Shown: positions 46,101 through 54,478, counted from the first letter of the stretch. The stretch is 64,000 nt of DNA from JAJZEO01 sp964350315 (GCA_964350315.1 CAYGJD010000009.1:11671-75670); one strand, 5' to 3'. A program made the numbers and translations. Notes: generated from the letters alone by a model not told the origin.

Positions 46101-47570
46101 TGCAATGAAAACATCCAAATACATATTGAAGATATGAAACATCTGTTTTTACAACCAGCACTAGTTAGTCCAGAGCCTCTGCCCGGCGACCTAGATGATG
46201 AATTTGCAACTCCATCTGCTTCCCCTATACCAGAAGGTGAGGAGGTAAAGAGTGATATGATTCATAAATGGAGTACGATTATCTCTGATTATACCGAGGA
46301 CACTGAATGCGATGCAAAATTTAAGAAAATGATTGGCATAAGAAAAGATCTTTTTAGCATCTTTAAATCACTCCAAGCAGACATTATTCGTCTAGAAAAT
46401 GATAAGACAACTAGTAGCGCCTCTTTAAATGTACATAAGAGACAATTAGACAAATTGATATCGGCTCTTCTTAAATTCCAGGATGATTATTTAAAAATAT
46501 ACAATAGAGCTATTTGCAAAAAATTCAGTCAAACACACGAAGAAGAACTTAAACAACTTGATATAGCGACTCACGCAGCAAATCAGGTTGCAGCACGTTT
46601 AAACAACTGCAGAATAGCACTAGAAACTTCTGGTGAAATTGGCGAAATCAGTTCGGCTGATCTTGATGGATGCGCTCAAGAGATCCAAAGAAGCGCACAA
46701 ATTTTTCTCGATTTAAAAGCGACTTTTTTTGCACAAAGCACTGAATCATCAGAACTAACCGATTCTTTAATGACCTTGATTACAACAGCTGAAAATCAAT
46801 TTTACTACTTAAAAGAACTTCATAAACACTTAAGCACCTATAAAGAAACCGCTGAATTTGTAAAAACACTACTTGGTGAAGAAGTTCACTTTAGACCTAC
46901 TGAACAACAAGAAAGTTTAGAAGCAATCATCTTAAAAAGCAGTAGGGGTGACCTTCAACAATACAGCTCTAACCTAAAAAAAGGTCTTTATAAAGCTTTT
47001 CCAGAATATTTACGAGAAGGGACAAAGGATTTTGAAGTGGTCACTAAAGTCACCTCAACCCTTACAATCTTAGCTGGGCTAGACCCTTCGCAAAAAGAGA
47101 CTATTTTAGCTCATATTCAGTCTCTTAAAAAACTCTTGCTTGTAACAATAGTACAACGCCAAACAGACACTTTAGGCATCGTTAATTTAGGTATTCAAGT
47201 AGCACAAAGTCGAGAGGCAGTAACAGCTAAAGAAATAGTTAAAATAAGAACTCACGGCGTAAGCTCAAGTCCCCATGGTTCTTCTGTGCAAGATGTAGAA
47301 TTATTAAAACTATCTACAGGAGTTCGAGAAAACCTTAAACGACTCCATGTGGCAACAACAGGTCTAAAGGAGATTTCAGCAATCCAATGGAATCCGATGC
47401 CAGATCACACCTCAATTCCAATGGTTGGAAACTTACTTTCCACTGCGAAAAGGGAGCTTGAAGATAAGATACTTGCGTTTTATACAGAACTAGCTTCTAA
47501 CCCTGATATTATGAGTTTTCTAGCTCTAAGACTCTTCTTTATCCCATTCAATCGGGGAACTGCGCAATAA
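43128..47570 (+). CDS. Very large unrecognised, mostly helical protein (1480 residues)
   Basis: I do not recognise a family. No signal peptide; the N-terminus is Pro/Gln-rich (FQPEAQPQPQEQG) followed by a small-residue stretch (YSVLSSTGSVIGSTATKPIR). The rest is largely helical with charged stretches. Two hydrophobic segments occur at about 607-627 (LKLLLPIISWGIHFGIS) and 748-772 (MAIRIPLWGISFIFVRPI); both carry P-xx-(x)WGI-x-F-xxx-R, hinting at an internal duplication or a paired membrane hairpin. A Pro/acidic linker near 1015-1040 separates a C-terminal helical region. Its own consensus promoter and a terminator hairpin make it a stand-alone unit. Lineage-specific secreted or inclusion-associated protein is a guess. 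Confidence 0.8.
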   Translation: MDEVPTLDRVFQPEAQPQPQEQGFLRRAGNGIYSVLSSTGSVIGSTATKPIRVAGNATVQGLVAALPGGSVEGLIEQIGITISEEVSAANEQLSDFTSLLNNLYKQLKTANNREGTLWSIIEVQNALDSLLTGDNTSVIQRLQQMFVVPDELRLSKTRPKPPKVDLTSIEVVIARMKVFKERLALYKDILEGKEHASKKELTSLRLELARWLKISTSEDGEEPVERIETPLVVESDRIEEFPLDEQRQIVSHLQNPPHPIDPKEAYNLTGLGILDFFLEIKLQRQGKWVNGIENLGETLVGATARKASELWYTTLGMQSSRSIACDDIDTPPIQDLDIVIIKKSTLHADERIETRIQRRNILARPLSIGRLIEIFTGYVAHNESNGMYEIWGKSLTLYFTHLVGYLKEEHAAHPPGASDRNAQRQYDKTLQDIERSIQLLNQTFSVANPTTESVQETFRVIGNLMNEHPLLVLHGVREFDLGKMLGADALTDQSFKSTMQRIREGIQKAQREETTTLKTPEEEKATFNLRLEEAGELGHLFSLYTTVATLLGGDLSSRIKFHEIYSSIPKSRNGTNLSPKKICELFEEKLRTELIDNAGDTWIITRWFLKLLLPIISWGIHFGISRAVSEAKEQIALFVNELKPGKESTPETTLVRLEAAAKCISRVVKDDGLREKLNGPYGVYKEGLLKGKHLDTGSSDSTPKQIYDTFTNNVIDQYMPPIVTCVEAINKFDLSISNTIDKINFSPIRILLSTASMAIRIPLWGISFIFVRPIQNTINWSIKTGTKKFLRYIGIVENAMEAAKSGLQEERAKRTGITPIIDRSVLELLQTLWTSLHTNEAGELVETSEIDFQSKTVTTPQRRQKQKNAQSALFQAVQDIQNMNTNADRAVPAPFISDIMNYVIDRARDLGLDASSDITVAALNTLTQPKMFYHMLSTGLDAVNSSLKESGTELDLTDDDEVRRQISEMVERLVALSIHRAGDFVREKDLTCNENIQIHIEDMKHLFLQPALVSPEPLPGDLDDEFATPSASPIPEGEEVKSDMIHKWSTIISDYTEDTECDAKFKKMIGIRKDLFSIFKSLQADIIRLENDKTTSSASLNVHKRQLDKLISALLKFQDDYLKIYNRAICKKFSQTHEEELKQLDIATHAANQVAARLNNCRIALETSGEIGEISSADLDGCAQEIQRSAQIFLDLKATFFAQSTESSELTDSLMTLITTAENQFYYLKELHKHLSTYKETAEFVKTLLGEEVHFRPTEQQESLEAIILKSSRGDLQQYSSNLKKGLYKAFPEYLREGTKDFEVVTKVTSTLTILAGLDPSQKETILAHIQSLKKLLLVTIVQRQTDTLGIVNLGIQVAQSREAVTAKEIVKIRTHGVSSSPHGSSVQDVELLKLSTGVRENLKRLHVATTGLKEISAIQWNPMPDHTSIPMVGNLLSTAKRELEDKILAFYTELASNPDIMSFLALRLFFIPFNRGTAQ

Positions 47571-47573
47571 AAT

Positions 47574-47602
47574 AAGTCTATCTCCTAAAAAGAGATAGAC
47601 TT
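47574..47602. terminator. Bidirectional hairpin terminator
   Basis: Perfect 11-bp stem AAGTCTATCTC / GAGATAGACTT with a 7-base loop. It follows the large gene stop by 3 bases and on the minus strand follows the small lipoprotein stop by 7 bases. The minus-strand tail is T-rich (TTATTTTATTG), so termination is best supported in that direction. Confidence 0.7.
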
Positions 47603-47609
47603 ACATAGA

Positions 47610-47768
47610 CTATCTTGCAGATGAATCTGCATCAACTATTTGCTCAACTTGAGCAACACTTCTCGAGCCTCTTCGGCTACCTTGGCGTTTTTTATCTTGT
47701 TGTTGGTCGCAAGACACACAGCTAAATAAAAATGCTGTAAAAACACCCATTGAGATCCACTTTTTCAT
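47610..47768 (-). CDS. Tiny lipoprotein, 52 residues
   Basis: MKKWISMGVFTAFLFSCVSC is a lipoprotein signal with two candidate lipidation Cys (17 or 20). The mature part is short, with a basic patch (DKKRQGSRRGSRS) and an acidic tail. A GGAGG site lies six bases before the ATG, and TATAAT occurs at 47833-47828 on this strand. A 20-base palindrome lies in the leader. Its N-terminus resembles that of the next small gene, so the pair may be paralogous. Function unknown. Confidence 0.65.
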   Translation of the reverse strand: MKKWISMGVFTAFLFSCVSCDQQQDKKRQGSRRGSRSVAQVEQIVDADSSAR

Positions 47769-47795
47769 TGTACATCCTCCAATTAGATTTCGTTG

Positions 47796-47815
47796 TACTT
47801 TTTTCGAAAAAAGTA
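47796..47815. repeat. Perfect 20-base palindrome upstream of the tiny lipoprotein
   Basis: TACTTTTTTCGAAAAAAGTA. On the minus strand it lies between the TATAAT (47833-47828) and the ribosome site, so it would form a hairpin in the leader or act as an operator. It resembles the A/T palindrome in the 43.02 kb promoter. Confidence 0.5.
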
Positions 47816-47951
47816 AGGAGACTTTTTATTATATTTTTTCTAAAAAGCCCCCTTGTAGGCATTGAAAATCCCCCCGTGACGGATATTTCCAATTAACACC
47901 TAGAGTCTATTCACAATATCAAACACATTATTGGCAATCAAAAAAAGAAAA

Positions 47952-47977
47952 AGCCTTAGCATTATATTGCTAAGGCT
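47952..47977 (-). terminator. Intrinsic terminator of the second tiny lipoprotein
   Basis: Perfect 10-bp stem AGCCTTAGCA / TGCTAAGGCT with a 6-base loop; on the minus strand it is followed by TTTTTCTTTTTTT. It lies 23 bases after the stop of the gene at 48001-48156. Confidence 0.85.
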
Positions 47978-48000
47978 AGACGCTCAATAATTTAGCAATA

Positions 48001-48156
48001 TTACTTGCTGAATGTATCAAGCGAATCTACCATTGACGTACATTTAGCACAGCGTCTGCAGCCTCGATTGTCATTTGATCTTTTATCACAATCGCCGCAG
48101 GATGCTAATGTTACGACAAAACCAGCTAATAATGCTGATAGAATCCATCTTTTCAT
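48001..48156 (-). CDS. Tiny cysteine-rich lipoprotein, 51 residues
   Basis: MKRWILSALLAGFVVTLASC is a classical lipoprotein signal (lipobox LASC, Cys20). The mature 32 residues hold Cys20, 23, 33, 36 and 39, the last three spaced C-xx-C-xx-C. AAGGAAGG precedes the ATG. Chlamydiae have small cysteine-rich lipoproteins that cross-link the outer envelope (OmcA); this one is smaller, so kinship is only a hypothesis. Confidence 0.65.
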   Translation of the reverse strand: MKRWILSALLAGFVVTLASCGDCDKRSNDNRGCRRCAKCTSMVDSLDTFSK

Positions 48157-48292
48157 AGGGCCTTCCTTATTCTTAGTTAGTTAACTTAATTCAGAGGGGT
48201 CATCTGAAGATATTCCTCTCGAATCTACCTTTTAACAATAAGATTGCAGTTTTTTTTTGCAATTAGTCTTTGAGCTCATTACACTAAAAAAC

Positions 48293-49429
48293 ATGAAACC
48301 ATCTATATTTATAGCGGCCACAAACCAACATGAGGGTAAAACAACTGCCTGTTTAGGCATTTTATCGGGTCTTCTTAAACGTTATAAAGAGGTTGGATTC
48401 ATCAAACCCGTTGGTCAAGAACATGTTACAATTGACGATTCTATTGCTGTAGATAAAGATGTGATCTTATTTAAAAAATATTTCAACCTACAGGGAAAAT
48501 ATGAAGAAATGAGCCCCATTATCTTCAAAAAAGGGTTCACAAAAGATTTTATTGATGGAAAAATTGATGAAAATGAGCTCATTCGCAAAATTCACAGAGC
48601 ATATCAAACACAAGAAGAAAGATGCGACTGCATGCTTGTAGAAGGCACAGGCCATGTAGGAGTTGGTTCAATCGCCGAAATCAACAATGCAAGAGTTGCC
48701 TCTTTACTTGGGCTTGATATCATTATGGTAACCTCAGGAGGCCTTGGGTCTGCTTTTGACCTACTCTCTCTATCAAAAAACATGTGTGAGAAATATAATA
48801 TAAAGATCAAAGGAGTCATCCTCAATAGAATCCGCGAAGATAAAAGAGAAATGATCATCGATTATATGACAAGAGCCCTAAAAAGATGGGATATTCCCCT
48901 AATTGGCTGCATTCCTTACGATAAATTTCTAACAATGCCCACGATGAAAGATTTTGAAACGCTCTTCCACTCCCCACTCATTACCGGCAATGATCACAGG
49001 TTAAGACACTTTGAAACGAATCGTTTAGTTGCCACCTCTGTTGAAGCATACGAAAAACTGATTATTCCAAGTCAACTTGTAATTACCCCCTCATCACGTG
49101 AAGATATCGTATTTGCTACACTGAAGGCTCATTGGAACTATAGAATCAAACACCCTAATGGAGATCTCAAAGCAGGGTTTATCTTTACAGGCAGTCTTCC
49201 ACCCTCCCAACACATCATATCACAAATAGACAAAGCCAATATTCCCATGTTATATGCTGCCAAAAGCAGCTTCGGTGCTATGAAAATGATTGCAAATTAT
49301 ACTGCGAAGATTAATTTCGAAGACCAAAAAAAGGTTCACGAAGCAATTTCTGTGATGGAGAACCACATAAATTTTGACTTATTATATGAAATCATGGAAA
49401 GCAGAGGCTCAAAACCTCGTCCTTTGTGA
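48293..49429 (+). CDS. BioD-like P-loop ATPase with DRTGG-type domain (Pta N-terminal-like)
   Basis: 378 residues from ATG at 48293 (a TTG at 48257 would add 12 residues). Walker A-like ATNQHEGKTTACLG (about 7-20), MLVEGTGHVGVGSIAEINNARVA in two strands (about 109-131), IKGVILNRI. The C-terminal half from about 215 (LVITPSSREDIVFATLKAHWN, GFIFTGSLPPS) looks like the DRTGG domain. This arrangement equals the N-terminal regulatory part of long phosphotransacetylases, without the catalytic Pta domain. Its role is unclear. The 3' end overlaps the convergent pseudouridine synthase by 38 bases. Confidence 0.75.
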   Translation: MKPSIFIAATNQHEGKTTACLGILSGLLKRYKEVGFIKPVGQEHVTIDDSIAVDKDVILFKKYFNLQGKYEEMSPIIFKKGFTKDFIDGKIDENELIRKIHRAYQTQEERCDCMLVEGTGHVGVGSIAEINNARVASLLGLDIIMVTSGGLGSAFDLLSLSKNMCEKYNIKIKGVILNRIREDKREMIIDYMTRALKRWDIPLIGCIPYDKFLTMPTMKDFETLFHSPLITGNDHRLRHFETNRLVATSVEAYEKLIIPSQLVITPSSREDIVFATLKAHWNYRIKHPNGDLKAGFIFTGSLPPSQHIISQIDKANIPMLYAAKSSFGAMKMIANYTAKINFEDQKKVHEAISVMENHINFDLLYEIMESRGSKPRPL

Positions 49430-50213
49430 TATAAGGCAACATATCTTCCGGAATCGGAGCTTCTATAACGGTTTTATTCTTTGTATGAGGATGAATAAAT
49501 CTTATCTGATATGCATGTAAAAGCATCCTTGACGCAACTTTAGACGTCCCTTTATTATAATCATAGTCGCCCAGAATCGGTAAATTGATGGAAGATAAGT
49601 GTACACGAATTTGATGGGTTCTGCCCGTTTTTGGGAAAAGTGCAAGAACTGTTAGTCCATTTTTCTTCTTTACGACATGATACCTTGTAATAGCCTCTTT
49701 TCCATTCGGGGAAATATGCATTATTTTATGACCATCATACCGCTTTTTCACCCCAATAGGAGAATCAATTATACCATCGTCGTCTTTTGGAGTTCCTTCA
49801 ACAACCGCAAGATAAACTTTTCCCATCTCACGATTTCGAAACAAATCATAGTAGGCTCTATCTTCTGATGTAAGCAAAACACCTGAGGTCTCTTTATCCA
49901 GCCTATGTAATGTATGAGATGAATTACATGAAACAAACGCGCTTTTATTGAAGGCGCACAAACTATCATCTTGATATAGGATAGGGAATTCGCTTTTTAC
50001 AACGCGCTCTCCCTTTTCAATGGCAATTGTTACCCTGTCTCCTCTTTTCACTCGAAAGGAGCTAAATCTTTCAATTTTGCCATTTATATAACACCCATTC
50101 GCATCAATAGCACGTTTGACAGCCTTTCCTGAATAAGAAAGTCTACCTTTTAAGAACTGTAAAAGAGAGAGCCCATTTTCAAAGGGCTCTACTGTAATTA
50201 TTTGATTTGTCAT
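49392..50213 (-). CDS. RluA-family RNA pseudouridine synthase
   Basis: 273 residues. N-terminal S4 RNA-binding domain (about 14-70), then the catalytic motif LHRLDKETSGVLL (Asp) and FPKTGRTHQIRVHLSSI, the RluA signatures. It isomerises specific uridines in rRNA or tRNA; the exact site cannot be told. Starts 22 bases after ssb on the same strand. Confidence 0.9.
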   Translation of the reverse strand: MTNQIITVEPFENGLSLLQFLKGRLSYSGKAVKRAIDANGCYINGKIERFSSFRVKRGDRVTIAIEKGERVVKSEFPILYQDDSLCAFNKSAFVSCNSSHTLHRLDKETSGVLLTSEDRAYYDLFRNREMGKVYLAVVEGTPKDDDGIIDSPIGVKKRYDGHKIMHISPNGKEAITRYHVVKKKNGLTVLALFPKTGRTHQIRVHLSSINLPILGDYDYNKGTSKVASRMLLHAYQIRFIHPHTKNKTVIEAPIPEDMLPYITKDEVLSLCFP

Positions 50214-50235
50214 TTAAGATACTAAGAGATTTTCC

Positions 50236-50697
50236 TTAAAAAGGAATTTCATCATCTCCTGAAGAAGCTCCTCCTCCAAATGAATTCTCAAAGGCAGGTG
50301 CTTCGAATCCAGAACCGCCGCCATAATTGTTTGAAGATTGATTTCCACCTTGGTTAACATTCGACTGACCTGATTCACCATCTCCACCTTTTCCACGTCC
50401 AAAAGGACTAAAAGAAAGATTAAAAGCATTTATTGCCATCGAGACTTGTGGTTTACCTTCTCTATCTGTGTAAATTTCAGGTTTCATAAGCTCACCTAAC
50501 ACAACAACAGAACTTCCCTTTTTCAAATAAGAAATTAACTTATCAAATTGTTCACCCCAAATTGTTACTTTCCACCAAATCGTCTCATCTTTTCGCGCTT
50601 TTGCAGCGACTCTTAAAGTAGTTACTTTTTGACCAGAAGATGTGAAACGAACTTCAGGATCTGTACCTAAATGTCCAGCAACAGTAATATGATTCAT
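50236..50697 (-). CDS. ssb: Single-stranded DNA-binding protein
   Basis: 153 residues. OB fold (MNHITVAGHLGTDPEVRFT, WWKVTIWGEQFDKL, GSSVVVLGELMKPEIYTD) up to about 105, then a Gly/Asn/Ser-rich linker and the acidic tip DDEIPF, the docking peptide for repair and replication partners, including the HolC-type subunit. A candidate promoter TGGAAC-N16-TATCAT lies upstream on the minus strand. Confidence 0.95.
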   Translation of the reverse strand: MNHITVAGHLGTDPEVRFTSSGQKVTTLRVAAKARKDETIWWKVTIWGEQFDKLISYLKKGSSVVVLGELMKPEIYTDREGKPQVSMAINAFNLSFSPFGRGKGGDGESGQSNVNQGGNQSSNNYGGGSGFEAPAFENSFGGGASSGDDEIPF

Positions 50698-51061
50698 AAC
50701 AAAACGTCCTTTTCTTATTCAGTGATGATAGAACAAAGTTTATCACGTTCCATCGCTTTTTTAAACAGATTTTTTCCTTTCCAAATATCAATGCAATTTT
50801 CAACTTAGGCTCAATGGATAACTATGACATTGCTAAAATCAAGTAAATAATTAAACAAACTATTGAACTCGTTTTTGTTCCCATAAAATTCTTTCCAAAG
50901 CGCAGGTGAAATCTGATTTGGTAAGCAAATATCTGCATAAAAAATCTAAAATTTTTCTTTTTAAGAAGAGTTCATAAAAAAAACTTCAAATAATTAGACA
51001 AAAAAACTCTATTCGTTTAGAACCAAACTTTGATATTAAATTAAAAGTTTACACAAAAACG
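50698..51061. other. Intergenic region between ssb and the 624-residue gene
   Basis: 364 bases, AT-rich. Apart from the ssb promoter candidate near 50720-50755, I see no gene, RNA or clear terminator. The AT-rich end (51000-51061) presumably carries the promoter of the next gene, but no convincing -35/-10 pair was found. Confidence 0.5.
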
Positions 51062-52936
51062 ATGAATCATTTTTCAAAATACGATCCTTTTTCTCGAGAC
51101 AATTTCTTTAAAGATGGGAAATCAAAGCCTGTTGACCCAACTCAAAGAATTGTTAAGCCATTAAATAGTGGAGCGTTTAAATCCCCTACGTTTTTGTTTC
51201 CTATCAATGAGTCTGAGGAATTTCATGATCCTTTTTCTGATATAAACCTTTTTTTAGCTAAACGAATCAAACGCGAAATACTAAGAGAAAAAAATCCACG
51301 GAAATGGTCTCGAAAAATTCAATCCATTCTCTTAAAAGAAATTCTCCCTGACTTTACACAAAAATTTCCGGGTTACAGATTAGGCAGCACTGCACTACAA
51401 AAGACGTGGAATAAAGTTCTTTATTATCTACAAACTATTCAACAAAAAAAAGGTGCTCTTAAACCTAACGGCAAACTCAATATAGATTATCTAATCAAAG
51501 AAAATCTAAGAAACCTAGAAAGTTCAAGTTCTGATTTCCATCCATACAATACTGCTCACTCTATCGCTGTAAAAATTTCTGAATGTATTGCTGCAATTGA
51601 TGGCGAAAGGCCCAACTTAGAAGACCTCACAAAAACTATATGGTCTATTCAAAAACATCTGATTCCTAATAAAGATAAAATTTCTAAAGCTCCTTTTGAC
51701 TCTATTGATGATCTTGATAAAATCATTGTCGCATTTCAATTAGAAGAATTAGCAAAAGACAAGGATCTTACAAAAGAAGACCTTTCAAATCGCGTAAATA
51801 AGCAAGTTCTCAATTTAAAAGGTCTAGAAAGAATTCGTAATCTCGATGAGATTAAACCTGGTATAATGTCTCTCCTAGCAGATAAACTCTATCCAACTCT
51901 AAACATTCATAATGAGTTAACTAAAGAGGAAGTTTCTCAGATAATTTCATTTGTCCAATCTCAATTTAAAAAATCAAAACTTCCTACGCAAACTGAAAAA
52001 GAAAAAGCTCATTCAATCGTAGCAACACGAATATTTTTCCTTTATAAACTTGCCTCTCAAACATCTCTTGCAGAAGCAGAAGAAAGTCTGCAAGCTGCAA
52101 TAAAATATGTTTATTCTCTTTCAACTGATTCAATTCAATTAAGCACCCCTGTACTAAGGCAGGAAGTCTACGATTTCATCGATCAAGAAATTTCATTTTT
52201 AAAAGAATCTCGCACACCCGACCCCCTTCAAAAGCTTTTAAATACGTTAGTAGACCTGTTTGCTGCAGCAGAAAAACTTCCAAAACTGAGTTCTCACCTC
52301 TTTGAAGAACTTGAAGTTGTAATATGGAAAGCCCTTTCTGTAGAAACAGAATGCTTAGCAAAACTTCCAGGCTATCTAAGACGAGTTATTCTTAATGAAT
52401 TAGCTTCAGTACATATCGATAATTCTGATCTTTGTTTTCAAAAGATTGTAAATACAACAATGCTTTCTTTAAAAAAAGCCCGATCTATTGACTTTTCATC
52501 TTTAGACAAAAAGATAGAGTTTTGGACTCATCAAAATGACATGATTTCTTCCATGTTATTTTTTGATCCTGAAACCCCTCTTCTAAAACTTATTAAACTA
52601 AAGTCAGAAGAGCAAAACAGTTTCTTTGATCTTGAGGTATTTGTTGAAGAAATTGCAAGAACCTATCTAAAAAAACATCCTGAACTATCAGGATGGAAAG
52701 ACAATCTAAAAAATCGTATCACAATCTTATTCAAGTATCATTGGTACAATCAATTGAAAGATGAATCTCAGTCTACTTATGATCGCTTTATCCTCTATCA
52801 ATACAAGGTTATGGGCACAAACCAAGAAAAACAATTTCCTGAGCTCTTATTAGATGAAATGGAAATCGTTTTTCAAAGAAGAGTGCCTTTGTTTCCTTTC
52901 ATGCACGAACACTCAAGAACACTTATTCAGCAATAG
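51062..52936 (+). CDS. Unrecognised helical protein, 624 residues
   Basis: No signal peptide and no membrane segment. The N-terminus is low-complexity basic/polar (HFSKYDPFSRDNFFKDGKSK); the rest is charged and helix-forming with many Leu/Ile/Lys/Glu and few Cys. The C-terminus ends FPFMHEHSRTLIQQ. No ribosome binding site precedes the ATG. Intact over 1.9 kb, so it is under selection. I cannot name a family; probably chlamydia-specific. The stop overlaps the convergent lgt by 14 bases. Confidence 0.78.
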   Translation: MNHFSKYDPFSRDNFFKDGKSKPVDPTQRIVKPLNSGAFKSPTFLFPINESEEFHDPFSDINLFLAKRIKREILREKNPRKWSRKIQSILLKEILPDFTQKFPGYRLGSTALQKTWNKVLYYLQTIQQKKGALKPNGKLNIDYLIKENLRNLESSSSDFHPYNTAHSIAVKISECIAAIDGERPNLEDLTKTIWSIQKHLIPNKDKISKAPFDSIDDLDKIIVAFQLEELAKDKDLTKEDLSNRVNKQVLNLKGLERIRNLDEIKPGIMSLLADKLYPTLNIHNELTKEEVSQIISFVQSQFKKSKLPTQTEKEKAHSIVATRIFFLYKLASQTSLAEAEESLQAAIKYVYSLSTDSIQLSTPVLRQEVYDFIDQEISFLKESRTPDPLQKLLNTLVDLFAAAEKLPKLSSHLFEELEVVIWKALSVETECLAKLPGYLRRVILNELASVHIDNSDLCFQKIVNTTMLSLKKARSIDFSSLDKKIEFWTHQNDMISSMLFFDPETPLLKLIKLKSEEQNSFFDLEVFVEEIARTYLKKHPELSGWKDNLKNRITILFKYHWYNQLKDESQSTYDRFILYQYKVMGTNQEKQFPELLLDEMEIVFQRRVPLFPFMHEHSRTLIQQ

Positions 52937-54032
52937 TCTGAGTTGCTTTTCTAAAGATCAGAAACGCTCCGATTATCACAAGAGGAAGGCTTAACCATTG
53001 CCCCATAAAAAGCATTGATCCTGAATGGTCAAACCAATGGCTTTGTCCTGTTTTGATAAATTCCACAAAAAATCTAAAAGAAAACGCACTCAAGATAGCA
53101 ATTCCAGCAAATCTACCTGGCTGCCAGAAATTAGAATATTTTTTCCAAAGGCTCATTAGAGAGAAAAAAACCATTAAATAGAACAATGACTCATACAACT
53201 GTGCAGGATGTCTTGGAACTAAATCACCCCCATCAGCAGGATGGCCAAAAATGATACCCCAAGGCATTACTGTCTCAACCCCTAATATTTCTTGATTGAA
53301 AAAATTTCCAATTCGTATCAGCGAAGCTACAAGCATTGTTGGAATAGCAATAGTATCTAAAAGCATAAACCATGAAAAATTCGGATAGATCTTCTTACTG
53401 TTTCTATAAAAAAGCCATAGAGAAAAAATCACAGCCAAAATTCCGCCATGACTTGCTAATCCCCCTTCCCATGTTTTTAAAATAGAAAGTGGATTTGCTA
53501 AATATTCCATTGGATGTTCATAGAAAAAGACATGCCCTAATCTGGCTCCTAAAATAGTGGCAATAATAACGTACAAAATGATTTTTTCTGCAAAATCTCT
53601 TGCTCGAATTTTTAAAGGAGTAAAGATTTTTGGATACTGACTTTCTAGGAAAAATCGATTTCTTAGCTTCTTTGCGACATCAGTTCCACAGATATCTATA
53701 CAGTCGTTAATGTATTTTGCCTTCTTACCCTGAAAAGATTCCATTTCATGATCAAAGTTCTTATCAAGAAGAGCATTGCAACTATCAATATTGTCTATTT
53801 CCAGTGAATCAATGCGTTTATCTTGCAATTTGACAAATTCTTTCCAATTCACATCCCCTTTCACAAACTTAGGGTTTTGTGTTAAAAACTTTTTGAACAT
53901 AAAGACAAAAATATGAAAACCTACCCAAAAACCCGTCGCAAACAGAAGTCCATACCAAGTAAGGGGTAAGCCTATAAAAGGGAGTACAACAAAATCTGTA
54001 CTGGGATCCCAATGAAACCAAGCTAAATACAT
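52923..54032 (-). CDS. lgt: Prolipoprotein diacylglyceryl transferase with a large insertion
   Basis: 369 residues, about 100 longer than usual. Membrane segments surround the known motifs: GARLGHVFFYEHP, WEGGLASHGGILAV, SLIRIGNFFNQEILG (Lgt signature) and PRHPAQLYE. The extra length is a hydrophilic insert at about 47-160, between the first and second helices, with charged residues and several Cys (DNIDSC, DCIDICGTD). Lgt transfers diacylglycerol to lipobox Cys; its clients here include the ApbE-like protein and the two tiny lipoproteins. GAGGAG lies before the ATG. Confidence 0.92.
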   Translation of the reverse strand: MYLAWFHWDPSTDFVVLPFIGLPLTWYGLLFATGFWVGFHIFVFMFKKFLTQNPKFVKGDVNWKEFVKLQDKRIDSLEIDNIDSCNALLDKNFDHEMESFQGKKAKYINDCIDICGTDVAKKLRNRFFLESQYPKIFTPLKIRARDFAEKIILYVIIATILGARLGHVFFYEHPMEYLANPLSILKTWEGGLASHGGILAVIFSLWLFYRNSKKIYPNFSWFMLLDTIAIPTMLVASLIRIGNFFNQEILGVETVMPWGIIFGHPADGGDLVPRHPAQLYESLFYLMVFFSLMSLWKKYSNFWQPGRFAGIAILSAFSFRFFVEFIKTGQSHWFDHSGSMLFMGQWLSLPLVIIGAFLIFRKATQTIAE

Positions 54033-54064
54033 AACAAATCTCCTCTAACTAAGATATACCCTAA

Positions 54065-54478
54065 CTAAGCTTTAAAAATCTTCTTCTTTGCAAAAATCGC
54101 TTCCCTCAAAAAATCTGTCGCCCCATTGATCAGTGCAATTCCAATCGTAAAATCAATAACAGCTCTCTCCTGCATTCCTAAGGGGATATATTTCATTAAA
54201 TAGCCCAAAAGAGGCATGAATACCATAAAAATAAAAACTTTCAAAGGGTATGCCTGCCATAGTTTAATAGGGAGTTGCAATTCCCTAATATGACTAATTA
54301 GTGACTTAGTTGACCTGCGAAGTACAAAAAAGTATTTCATATTACCTAAAATATAACCGGCAATAAAAAGAGCTTTAAAATTCTGAGCTGAGTAGTAGTT
54401 AAATCCTTTACTGATCAGAAGAATTCCCGCAAGCATCCACCAAAACCAAGTGAATAATAATACATATTTTTGTCTCAA
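54065..54478 (-). CDS. Small membrane protein, about four helices
   Basis: 137 residues with hydrophobic stretches at about 7-25, 36-53, 78-96 and 105-121. Charged tail FAKKKIFKA. Located 32 bases upstream of lgt on the same strand, so probably co-transcribed. No family recognised. Confidence 0.65.
   Translation of the reverse strand: MRQKYVLLFTWFWWMLAGILLISKGFNYYSAQNFKALFIAGYILGNMKYFFVLRRSTKSLISHIRELQLPIKLWQAYPLKVFIFMVFMPLLGYLMKYIPLGMQERAVIDFTIGIALINGATDFLREAIFAKKKIFKA

Noticed and set aside
48193..48223. Possible AGAGG/CCTCT hairpin upstream of the second tiny lipoprotein
   Set aside because: Stem of five pairs with a long loop; too weak.
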